DNA of 64,000 nucleotides from Acetoanaerobium noterae (GTDB lineage Bacteria > Bacillota > Clostridia > Peptostreptococcales > Filifactoraceae): NCBI RefSeq assembly GCF_900168025.1, contig NZ_FUYN01000001.1, positions 558,001-622,000 on the forward strand, read 5' to 3'. This document shows positions 7,308 through 14,898 of the stretch, one piece after another. How positions within the stretch are numbered: position 1 is the first letter of the stretch; every line of letters begins with the position of its first letter. The position numbers and the translations under genes are program-made. The notes below the pieces were generated by a model. The model did no database searches and had not been told where the DNA came from. It saw only the letters and a list, made by a program, of their open reading frames with translations.

Positions 7308-9227
7308 ATGGATCATAAGTTATCAAAAGATGCATATGGTGGCGTAGCTGGAAAAGATTACGTTCCATATATTTCTACTGGTTCTAAATCAGGCGGAAAT
7401 ACAGTTGTTTTAATTATCGGTATTATTCTTGCTGTTATCTTTGCAGCATCTACTGCATACTCAGGTATGAAATCTGGTCTTACAGTTGCTGCTGGTATTC
7501 CAGGATCAATTATAGGTTCTGCATTTATAGCTGCTTTTGCTAAGCAAAAGGGTATCCTTGGCAAAAACCTTGTTCAAGGTATGGCAAGTGGTGGAGAGTC
7601 TGTAGCTAGTGGTATTATTTTCGTATTACCAGCTGTACTATTAATTGGTTCTCAAATTTCATTCCTAGAAGGCTTCCTTGTAGGAGTTGGCGGAGTACTA
7701 TTTGGAATAGGTATTGCATCTCTAGTTTACAACTACCTAATAGTTGAAGAGCACGGAATGCTTATGTACCCAGAGTCAATGGCTATTTCTGAGACACTTG
7801 TTGCTTCAGAAGGTGCTGGAGATTCTATGAAGTTCATGGGAATTGGTTTTGGTATCGGTGGTGCTATAACTGTTGTAACTAGTTCTTTCTTAAATGTTAC
7901 AAATAACGTTATCAGCTATGTTAATGAAAGCTTTTACAAGTGGAGACTTCAGCTTGAAGTAAACCCACTTTTACTAGGAATCGGATTTATAGTAGGTCTT
8001 GAAGTTGCTCTTACTATGTTTGCTGGTTCACTTCTTTCAAACTTCGGTATTCTTCCTCTTATCGGTTATTTCTCTGAGCTAGGAAAAGAAGGCGCTGTAG
8101 TTTGGAACAACCCTGATGTTTCTATTAACGCTATGGGAGTTGGTGATATCGCTGGTAGCTATGTAAAATACATCGGAGCTGGTATGATGCTTTCTGGTGG
8201 ACTTATCGGAGCTATAAAGCTTATCCCTACAATTATTTCTTCAATCAAAGAAACTTTAAATGCTAAAACTTCTGGAAACAATGCATCTAAAATCGGTACT
8301 ATGATTTTACTTGGAGGACTTGTAGTAGGTTTTCTAGCTGGTTTTGTAGTTTCTGGTGGAAATATTATGATGGCTATCACAGCTTCTATTTTATCATTAT
8401 TCTTATCACTACTATTTGTTATCGTTGCTGGACGTTTAACTGGAACAATCGGAACATCAAATCTTCCAGTTTCAGGTATGACTATAGCATCTATAGTTTT
8501 AGTAACTTTACTGTTTGTTGCTATGGGCTGGACTAATCCAGAGCACAACAAAGCTCTATTACTATTTGGTACATTTATAGTTACAGCTATAGCTATGGCA
8601 GGAGGATACTCTCAGTCACAAAAGGTTACTTTTATAGTTGGTGGAGATAAATCAGAAATGGATAAATACTTTGCTATTTCTGGTATAGTTGGTGTTGCAG
8701 TTGTTGTTGGTACTATCATGCTACTATCTAGCCAATTAGCTATGACAGGAGCTAACGTTCCATTTGCACTTCCACAAGCTAACTTGATGTCTACACTTAC
8801 AGCAGGTATAATGTCTGGAGAGCTTCCATGGGTAATGATTATCGTTGGAGCAGTTATGGGAGTTGTTTTATTCCTTCTTAACCTTCCAGTTATGACAGTA
8901 GCTATAGGATTCTATCTTCCTATCGCAACTACTTCTATCATTTTAGTTGGAGCATTAGTTAGAGTATTTATCGAAAGAACTTCTAAATCAGATGTAGAAA
9001 AAGATACAAAGGTTTCTAACGGAATCAGTTTATCATCTGGATTAGTTGCTGGTGGATCAATTATCGGATTAATCGGTATTATATTGCAAGTAGCTGGTGT
9101 TATTAAAGGTGCCGGTCCAAGCGGATTTGCTGCATCAAACGGCATGGCATTTATAATATTAGCTGGTCTTGTAGTTGCTACTATTATTCCTATCATGAAT
9201 AGTAAGGTAAAAAATGTACAAAAATAA
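7308..9227 (+). CDS. OPT-family oligopeptide/metal-chelate transporter
   Basis: A 639-residue integral membrane protein with around 14-16 hydrophobic helices rich in Gly, Ala and Ile. It matches the oligopeptide transporter (OPT/YSL) family: an early GMKSGLTVAAGIPGSIIGSA segment, EEHGMLMYPESMAISE in the middle, and long repeated helices. Family members import peptides or metal-chelates by proton coupling. The bacterial substrate is usually unknown; peptides fit the apparent lifestyle. A strong AAGGAGG precedes the ATG. Its last 14 bases overlap the start of the PqqD-like gene, so the two are translationally coupled. Confidence 0.9.
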   Translation: MDHKLSKDAYGGVAGKDYVPYISTGSKSGGNTVVLIIGIILAVIFAASTAYSGMKSGLTVAAGIPGSIIGSAFIAAFAKQKGILGKNLVQGMASGGESVASGIIFVLPAVLLIGSQISFLEGFLVGVGGVLFGIGIASLVYNYLIVEEHGMLMYPESMAISETLVASEGAGDSMKFMGIGFGIGGAITVVTSSFLNVTNNVISYVNESFYKWRLQLEVNPLLLGIGFIVGLEVALTMFAGSLLSNFGILPLIGYFSELGKEGAVVWNNPDVSINAMGVGDIAGSYVKYIGAGMMLSGGLIGAIKLIPTIISSIKETLNAKTSGNNASKIGTMILLGGLVVGFLAGFVVSGGNIMMAITASILSLFLSLLFVIVAGRLTGTIGTSNLPVSGMTIASIVLVTLLFVAMGWTNPEHNKALLLFGTFIVTAIAMAGGYSQSQKVTFIVGGDKSEMDKYFAISGIVGVAVVVGTIMLLSSQLAMTGANVPFALPQANLMSTLTAGIMSGELPWVMIIVGAVMGVVLFLLNLPVMTVAIGFYLPIATTSIILVGALVRVFIERTSKSDVEKDTKVSNGISLSSGLVAGGSIIGLIGIILQVAGVIKGAGPSGFAASNGMAFIILAGLVVATIIPIMNSKVKNVQK

Positions 9228-9564
9228 TGACGATGTTTTAAATATAGTTTATAAAATAAATGAGAGCCTTACCTATGATGTAGACAACAAAGGCGTAGTG
9301 ACAATTTTAGAAAAGCAAAATCATAAGGTTCAAAATTTCTTTAGAAAACTAAAGTTTAAAATACCTGAATATAAAAAAATAGCTTTTGATGAGTATGCAA
9401 GTTTTGTGTTCCTTCAAATAGATGGAATAAAAACTGTTAAAGAAATAGGAGAAGCTCTTGAACTTAAGTTCGGTGACAAAGCTCATCCAGTATATGAAAG
9501 ACTGCTTTTATTTCTAAATCATATAGAAGTCAATAGCCGTTATATTACTAAAACTGAAAATTAG
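9214..9564 (+). CDS. PqqD-like (peptide-recognition fold) protein
   Basis: A 116-residue soluble protein. Residues 35-110 resemble PqqD/RRE domains: a strand ending in FDEYASFVFLQIDGIKTVKE, the conserved I-DG-TV-EI turn, then a helix and VYERLLLFLNHIE. PqqD-type domains normally bind leader peptides for radical-SAM or other modifying enzymes; none is nearby. The gene begins inside the OPT gene (14-base overlap) with AAGG six bases before its ATG, so it is made together with the transporter. A role as a cytosolic partner that recognises transported peptides is inference. Confidence 0.75.
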   Translation: MYKNNDDVLNIVYKINESLTYDVDNKGVVTILEKQNHKVQNFFRKLKFKIPEYKKIAFDEYASFVFLQIDGIKTVKEIGEALELKFGDKAHPVYERLLLFLNHIEVNSRYITKTEN

Positions 9565-9599
9565 TTTATATTAATTTTCTGTATAAAATGTATATTAAG

Positions 9600-9652
9600 A
9601 TACTCCTTTTGTATTATAAGCAAGATAAATAAGCTTATTTCAAGAGGAGTAT
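9600..9652 (+). terminator. Terminator of the OPT-PqqD operon
   Basis: The outer stem ATACTCCTTTTG (9600-9611) / CAAGAGGAGTAT (9641-9652) has one mismatch and an inner ATAAGC/GCTTAT stem. It is followed by TTTTTTA. Confidence 0.75.
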
Positions 9653-9718
9653 TTTTTATGGGCTTTTTTTATTTATTTTTACATGATAGACTTAAAAAAA
9701 GAATAGGCGGTGGATACT

Positions 9719-10351
9719 ATGAAAATATTCGATTTAACTCATATGATTAAAGAACAAATGCCAGTTTATCCAGGAACCGAGCCCCCATCACTTAAGAATA
9801 CTAACACTATAGAAGTAGATGGGTTTGCTGAAAAGCTGTTTAGTATGTATTCTCACACAGGGACTCATATAGATGCTCCTAAACACATGGTAGAAGAAGG
9901 ACTTGGGCTTGATGATTTTGATATATCAAAATTTGTAGGAAAAGCTATTTTAATTGATGTAACAGAGGTATCAGATAACATTACTCTCCCAGATTTGATT
10001 GATTATGAAAGATTTATAGAAAGCTGTGATTTCGTAATTTTTTATACAGGCTGGAGCAAGTACTGGGGTTCAGAGCAGTATTTTGACAACTTTCCAGTTT
10101 TAGAGCACGATGCGGCAAAATGGCTCTCTAACTTCAAGCTTAAAGGAATAGGTATTGACGCTATCTCTATAGATGCTGTAGATACTGTAGATTTTGACAA
10201 TCATTATGTATTTCTTAACCAAAATTTCATAATTATAGAGAATCTAACTAATTTAAGTGAAATTCCAGAAAAGCAATTTACATTTAGTGCTCTACCACTT
10301 AAGACCTTTGATGCTGATGGTTCTCCAACAAGAGCTATAGCAATGCTGTAA
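9719..10351 (+). CDS. Cyclase-family metal-dependent hydrolase (kynurenine formamidase-like)
   Basis: A 210-residue enzyme with the metal-binding signature SHTGTHIDAPKHM near residue 42 and a C-terminal SPTRAIAML tail, both typical of the cyclase/formamidase superfamily (KynB, isatin hydrolase). Such enzymes hydrolyse N-formylkynurenine, isatin or related amides. No other tryptophan-degradation gene is seen, so the substrate is open. The longest frame starts at a GTG at 9710 that overlaps the Shine-Dalgarno; the ATG at 9719 has five- to six-base spacing and is preferred. It precedes the D-cysteine desulfhydrase gene by 102 bases on the same strand. Confidence 0.85.
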   Translation: MKIFDLTHMIKEQMPVYPGTEPPSLKNTNTIEVDGFAEKLFSMYSHTGTHIDAPKHMVEEGLGLDDFDISKFVGKAILIDVTEVSDNITLPDLIDYERFIESCDFVIFYTGWSKYWGSEQYFDNFPVLEHDAAKWLSNFKLKGIGIDAISIDAVDTVDFDNHYVFLNQNFIIIENLTNLSEIPEKQFTFSALPLKTFDADGSPTRAIAML

Positions 10352-10453
10352 TAATAAGAAATACGCCAATTATAACAATAAATCTGTCCCAAAATATTCT
10401 GTATTCACAATGAATCCAAAATAAAGAAATCAATTTAAGGAGGCTTCATAAAT

Positions 10454-11443
10454 ATGAAGATGCCAAGAAAGCTAACTATTGCTAATCTACCAACAAATAT
10501 CGAACATTTAAAAAGATTATCATCAGAGCTTGGAAATGTAGCTATCTATCTTAAGCGTGATGACCAAACTGGAACTGAGGTGTCTGGAAATAAAATTAGA
10601 AAGCTTGAATTTGCTATAGCTGAAGCTATTGATAACGGTTATGATACTCTTATCACCTGCGGAGCTGTTCAGTCCAATCATGCCAGAGCTACTGCTGCCG
10701 CTGCAGCAAAGATTGGCTTAAAATGTCACCTGATTTTAAGAGGTAGTAATGAAGATGTCTTTGAAGGAAATTACTTTTTAGATGGATTATTTGGTGCAAG
10801 TATAGATATTGTAAGTAGCGAGGAATTTAAGAATATAGATACATTACTAAAAGCAAAGCAAGATGAGCTAGAGACTAAAGGAAGAAAAGGCTACGTGCTC
10901 CCTATTGGAGCATCAAATGGTATAGGTGGTTTTGGATATTTTCATGCCATGAATGAAATTCTAGAGCAGGAAAAATATTTAGGTATTCATTTTGATGCTA
11001 TAGTTACAACTGTGGGTTCGGCTGGTACTTTTGCAGGGCTTCTCTATGCCAACACCCTCGTAAAAAATGATGCCGTAGTCTATGGTATAAATATCTCAGC
11101 TGACAGAGAGTATTTCGCTGGTGAAACTAAAAAAATCATAGCTGAGATGAACGATTATACTGGAGAGAATATCAGCCTTTCTTACGATGAAATTCCGATT
11201 ATTAATGGCTATGCAGGAAGAGGCTATGGACTTAGTACTAAAGATGAAATAGATTTTATAAAATACATAGCTAGCTTAGAAGGTGTAGCTCTTGACCCTG
11301 TGTATACTGGCAAAGCATTTTATGGTCTATATAATGAAATTAAGAAAGGCAATTTATCTAATCATAAAAATATACTCTTTATTCATACTGGTGGAATTTT
11401 CGGCTGGAAAGCTGAGCAAAGAGATATTATAAAGAATTTCTAA
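10454..11443 (+). CDS. dcyD: D-cysteine desulfhydrase / ACC deaminase-family PLP enzyme
   Basis: A 329-residue fold-type II PLP enzyme. It has YLKRDDQTGTEVSGNKIRKLE with the Schiff-base lysine at about K47, CGAVQSNHARATAAAAAKIGL, and the glycine-rich TTVGSAGTFAGLLY loop. This pattern fits D-cysteine desulfhydrase (D-cysteine to pyruvate, sulfide and ammonia) and the closely related 1-aminocyclopropane-1-carboxylate deaminase; I favour the former in an anaerobe. AAGGAGG precedes the ATG. It may share a transcript with the upstream hydrolase and ends at a strong bidirectional terminator. Confidence 0.82.
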   Translation: MKMPRKLTIANLPTNIEHLKRLSSELGNVAIYLKRDDQTGTEVSGNKIRKLEFAIAEAIDNGYDTLITCGAVQSNHARATAAAAAKIGLKCHLILRGSNEDVFEGNYFLDGLFGASIDIVSSEEFKNIDTLLKAKQDELETKGRKGYVLPIGASNGIGGFGYFHAMNEILEQEKYLGIHFDAIVTTVGSAGTFAGLLYANTLVKNDAVVYGINISADREYFAGETKKIIAEMNDYTGENISLSYDEIPIINGYAGRGYGLSTKDEIDFIKYIASLEGVALDPVYTGKAFYGLYNEIKKGNLSNHKNILFIHTGGIFGWKAEQRDIIKNF

Positions 11444-11446
11444 TAA

Positions 11447-11496
11447 AACCCTAGATTACTCATAGTGATGGTTTTATCACAGATTAATCTAGGGTT
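11447..11496. terminator. Bidirectional terminator between dcyD and trpB
   Basis: A perfect 12-bp stem, AACCCTAGATTA (11447-11458) / TAATCTAGGGTT (11485-11496), encloses an inner GTGAT/ATCAC hairpin. It lies between convergent genes. Confidence 0.85.
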
Positions 11497-11503
11497 CTTC
11501 TTT

Positions 11504-12691
11504 TCAGTTTTTATCTAATAGATTCATCTCTTTTACTTGATTTACGTCTTTATCTCCCCTACCTGATAGATTGACAATGATTGTCTGATCTTTTGATAAG
11601 GTTTTCGCTAGCTTTACTGCATATGCAACTGCATGAGCACTTTCTATTGCTGGTATTATGCCTTCCGTTCTGGATAGAAGAAAGAATGCCTGCATCGCCT
11701 CATCGTCTGTTATAGCAATGTACTCAGCTCTATTACTCTCTTTGTAATAGCTATGCTCTGGTCCTACTCCAGGATAGTCAAGTCCAGCAGCTATAGAATG
11801 AACTGGAAGAGGCTCACCATTTTCATCTTGCAAAGTATAGCATTTGAAGCCATGGATAACTCCTACACTTCCTTTAGAAATAGATGCAGCATGTTCGTTT
11901 GTATCTAGTCCTTTTCCCCCTGGCTCTACTCCTACAATTTTTACTGAGAGGTCATCTACAAATGGTGCAAACAATCCTATTGCATTACTTCCTCCTCCTA
12001 CGCAGGCTACTATATAATCAGGCAGTTTACCTTCTGCTTCTAGGATTTGCTTTCTTGCTTCTTTTCCTATTACGCTTTGAAATTCTCTTACCATTGTAGG
12101 ATATGGATGTGGTCCAACTGCTGAGCCTAGAAGATAGAATGTATCGTGAGCATTTGCAACAAAATCAGCTAAAGCTTCGTCTACTGCATCCTTTAGAGTT
12201 GCTGTTCCTGTAGTTACTGGAACGACTTTAGCTCCTAGCATCTCCATCCTAAAGACATTTAGCTCTTGTCTTTTTATATCGATTGATCCCATGTAGATGA
12301 TGCATTCAAGTCCCATCAGAGCACATACCGTTGCTGTTGCCACTCCATGCTGTCCAGCTCCAGTTTCTGCTATTATTCTCTTTTTGCCCATTCTCTTTGC
12401 CAAAAGTACCTGTCCCATTGCATTGTTTATTTTGTGAGCTCCTGTATGATTCAAATCTTCTCTCTTTAAATAAATCTTTGCTCCTCCAAGTTGCTCAGAC
12501 AGCCTTTTTGCAAGATATAGAGGATTTTCACGTCCTATATATTGGCGCTGGTAGTAGGCAAGCTCATTTAAAAACTCCTCATCTTCTATGTACTTATAAA
12601 AAGCTTCCTCCACATCTTTTAGTACATTTTTTAATTCCTCTGGTACAAAGGCTCCTCCAAATTGTCCAAAATAACCATTGTTTCTTTCCAT
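11504..12691 (-). CDS. trpB: Tryptophan synthase beta subunit
   Basis: A 395-residue enzyme that condenses indole with L-serine to L-tryptophan. The PLP lysine is K87 in [13 protein letters not shown], the catalytic glutamate is E109 in [13 protein letters not shown], and the phosphate loop is GGGSNAIG. The numbering matches the classical TrpB1 type. No trpA or other trp gene flanks it, so it probably salvages indole or pairs with a TrpA encoded elsewhere. Expression is controlled by the tryptophan T-box upstream. The start ATG is preceded by AAGGAGG. Confidence 0.95.
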   Translation of the reverse strand: MERNNGYFGQFGGAFVPEELKNVLKDVEEAFYKYIEDEEFLNELAYYQRQYIGRENPLYLAKRLSEQLGGAKIYLKREDLNHTGAHKINNAMGQVLLAKRMGKKRIIAETGAGQHGVATATVCALMGLECIIYMGSIDIKRQELNVFRMEMLGAKVVPVTTGTATLKDAVDEALADFVANAHDTFYLLGSAVGPHPYPTMVREFQSVIGKEARKQILEAEGKLPDYIVACVGGGSNAIGLFAPFVDDLSVKIVGVEPGGKGLDTNEHAASISKGSVGVIHGFKCYTLQDENGEPLPVHSIAAGLDYPGVGPEHSYYKESNRAEYIAITDDEAMQAFFLLSRTEGIIPAIESAHAVAYAVKLAKTLSKDQTIIVNLSGRGDKDVNQVKEMNLLDKN

Positions 12692-12720
12692 TACATTTCC
12701 TCCTTTTTTCCATAAAAAAA

Positions 12721-13000
12721 GCCCCCATACATAAATAACTCATGTATAGAGGACGATTGCTCGCGGTGCCACCTCAAATTGGTATAGAAAAACCCACTCA
12801 TTCAAATACGGGCCACAATGGCCGATATTCTATCTCTATAACGGGAGAACCCGGGGTTCCTACTTTAATTCAGTCTCCACTCGTAAGCCCATTCATAGTA
12901 TTTATTGATATCGGACTCTCACCTACGCCGACTCTCTGTAATCCTTTCACACTACTACTATCCTTACTCAACGCTTTTCATAATTTATGGATATTTTTAA
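12721..13000 (-). promoter_or_regulatory. Tryptophan-specific T-box leader of trpB
   Basis: The canonical T-box motif GAGGTGGCACCGCG reads on the minus strand at 12761-12775. A terminator hairpin with a T run follows (12714-12754: CCTCTATACATGA pairing with TATGTATGGGGG). In Stem I an AGTA / GAA loop-E pair flanks the triplet TGG (12889-12891), enclosed by the GTAAG/CTTAC stem, giving a tryptophan specifier. The antiterminator bulge is UGGC, whose C pairs with the G73 discriminator of bacterial tRNA-Trp. Uncharged tRNA-Trp should therefore switch trpB on. Confidence 0.93.
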
Positions 13001-13009
13001 TTACTGACT

Positions 13010-13038
13010 ATATTACGAGTAATAAATCCATATGTCAA
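13010..13038 (-). promoter_or_regulatory. Sigma-A promoter of the trpB T-box transcript
   Basis: On the minus strand the -35 TTGACA (13033-13038) and the -10 TAATAT (13010-13015) are separated by exactly 17 bases. Transcription would begin at about 13003, just before T-box Stem I. Confidence 0.88.
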
Positions 13039-13130
13039 GTGTTTTGTTATAAAATTTATATATTTCAAAATTATCAGTCAAGCTTTTAATCCAATTGTTT
13101 TTTGATTAAAATTGTAATTATCTTTTATAA

Positions 13131-13598
13131 TCAATTTTTATTATTTCCCTCTAATTCTAAAAGATATTCTTTGATTTCGAGTCCTCCACCGTAGCCTACC
13201 ATCTTTCCAGTGCTTCCTACTACTCTATGACATGGGATTATTATAGGTATAGGGTTTCTATTGTTTGCCATGCCTACTGCTCTAGAAGCTTTTTCATTTC
13301 CTGATAATGTAGCTATTTTTTTGTAGCTTGCCGTTTCTCCATATGGGATAGTCAAGAGATTATTCCATACTTTCTTTTGAAATTCTGTACCTTTTGGGTT
13401 AAGCTTTACATCAAAGCTTTGTCTTCTTCCTTCAAAGTACTCTGCTAGCTGATTTTTTACTTCCTTCAAAAATGCAGTTTCTTCTCTAGGGATGTCTTTA
13501 ATGATTGTCTCTCCAAAATCTAAGCAGATTAATTCTTTATTTTCTTCTATAAGTGTAAGCTTTCCTATAGGCGAATCCATTACCATTAATTTTTTCAT
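13131..13598 (-). CDS. ogt: Methylated-DNA--protein-cysteine methyltransferase
   Basis: A 155-residue suicide DNA-repair protein that removes O6-alkyl groups from guanine. It has the acceptor motif PIIIPCHRVVGSTGKMVGYGGG, and upstream the DNA-binding helix with GTEFQKKVWNNLLTIPYGET. The length is normal for the single-domain Ogt type. The longest frame begins at an ATG directly abutting GGAGG (13607); the ATG at 13598 has nine-base spacing and is preferred. It lies 44 bases downstream of the AI-2E permease gene on the same strand. Confidence 0.93.
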   Translation of the reverse strand: MKKLMVMDSPIGKLTLIEENKELICLDFGETIIKDIPREETAFLKEVKNQLAEYFEGRRQSFDVKLNPKGTEFQKKVWNNLLTIPYGETASYKKIATLSGNEKASRAVGMANNRNPIPIIIPCHRVVGSTGKMVGYGGGLEIKEYLLELEGNNKN

Positions 13599-13642
13599 TT
13601 CACTCATCCTCCACTTAAACCAAAACTTGTCTCAATTATTCT

Positions 13643-14812
13643 TTATACACTATCAGGCTCAATTTCTTTTTTTGCCAGTCTTTTATGAACAGATTTTCTA
13701 AGCAGACTGTATAGCACTGAGCTAAGAGGAACTCCGAGTAGCATTCCAAGCACACCATAAGCACTACCTCCTAGTGTAACTGCTACAAGCACCCAAATGC
13801 TTGGAAGTCCAATCGAACCACCTACTACCTTTGGATATATTAAGTTTCCTTCTAGCTGCTGTAATACCAAGAAGAATATAACAAACCACAGGGCTTTTAT
13901 AGGGCTGACCATGAGTATAAGAAACACTCCAACTATAGTTCCTATAAATGCACCAAATACAGGGATAAGTGCAGTAAATCCCACAAGTGCTGAAACTACT
14001 AAAGCATATGGAAGTCTAAGTATCAACATTCCTATAAAGCAAAGCACTCCTATAATAACAGCCTCTAAAAACTGTCCTGTTACAAAACTTGAGAAAATTC
14101 CGTTTGAAAGCTTAGCAATATCTAGAATTTCTATTACGATATTTTCCGGAAGATAAGCATATAATAGCTTTTTAAATTGTTTAGATAGAGTTTCTTTTTG
14201 GAGCAGTACATATATTGCAAATACTAACCCAAGCACAAAGTTTAATAATGCACTAAATATCGATGATGTAATTCCTATAGTGGTATTGAAAAGTGCTGAG
14301 CTTCCTCTTGATAGAAACTGAGATATCCACTGCCCTATTTTTTCCCAGTTTAAATCCGAAAATGCAATTGAATTTATTTCAAATGGAAGAGATGCCAATA
14401 TCCCACCTAGCCAATTTTGAATTTTTTTCATGAAATCTGGAAATTCTTTAGACACTATTTCTACTGTGTTTTTAAATTCGGGTACAATTAAAAATAGTAA
14501 AATCCACACCATTGCAACTACTAAGGATAAGCTTAATAGCAATGAAATTGGTCTTATCCATTTTTCAATTTTCGAAGAATTTTTAGTATTGCTAGACTGC
14601 TCTAATCTCTTTTTTAAAAAATCCTCAATCAATCTCATTATCACATTTAGTATAAATGCTATGCACAGCCCTACAATAAAGGGTGTCAAAAGTGAAACCA
14701 CATAGCCTATCACTGATAGTACTTTTGGCAAGTTAGACATGATAGCATAGAGAACTATAGCAAAGGTTATTATTCCCAGTATTTTTTTGATATTCGCTTT
14801 AGACAGGTCCAT
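13643..14812 (-). CDS. AI-2E family transporter (PerM-like permease)
   Basis: A 389-residue membrane protein with about eight helices. There are three N-terminal helices, a cytosolic or amphipathic middle (about residues 75-210), and a C-terminal bundle with the family pattern GFTALIPVFGAFIGTIVGVF and QQLEGNLIYPKVVGGSIGLP. The AI-2 exporter name derives from TqsA; other members are sodium/proton antiporters or of unknown substrate. AGAGGA lies 6 bases before the ATG. The gene may be co-transcribed with ogt downstream. Confidence 0.88.
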   Translation of the reverse strand: MDLSKANIKKILGIITFAIVLYAIMSNLPKVLSVIGYVVSLLTPFIVGLCIAFILNVIMRLIEDFLKKRLEQSSNTKNSSKIEKWIRPISLLLSLSLVVAMVWILLFLIVPEFKNTVEIVSKEFPDFMKKIQNWLGGILASLPFEINSIAFSDLNWEKIGQWISQFLSRGSSALFNTTIGITSSIFSALLNFVLGLVFAIYVLLQKETLSKQFKKLLYAYLPENIVIEILDIAKLSNGIFSSFVTGQFLEAVIIGVLCFIGMLILRLPYALVVSALVGFTALIPVFGAFIGTIVGVFLILMVSPIKALWFVIFFLVLQQLEGNLIYPKVVGGSIGLPSIWVLVAVTLGGSAYGVLGMLLGVPLSSVLYSLLRKSVHKRLAKKEIEPDSV

Positions 14813-14840
14813 CTTAGTTCCTCTTTTCGCTTTTAATTCA

Positions 14841-14871
14841 AATTAAGGAATGGCATAGCCATTCCTTAATT
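14841..14871 (-). terminator. Hairpin terminator after clpB
   Basis: A perfect 14-bp stem, AATTAAGGAATGGC (14841-14854) / GCCATTCCTTAATT (14858-14871), has a three-base loop, 27 bases after the clpB stop codon. The T run on the minus strand is short, so efficiency is uncertain. Confidence 0.7.
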
Positions 14872-14898
14872 AAAAAATTATATCTAATTTTTATTTTA

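Noticed and set aside
8159-8551. Open frame of 130 codons antisense to the OPT gene
   Set aside because: It is a shadow of the transporter's repetitive hydrophobic codons, with no start signal.
12742-13089. Open frame of 115 codons on the plus strand
   Set aside because: It lies antisense to the trpB T-box leader and promoter, has no ribosome-binding site and codes no recognisable protein.
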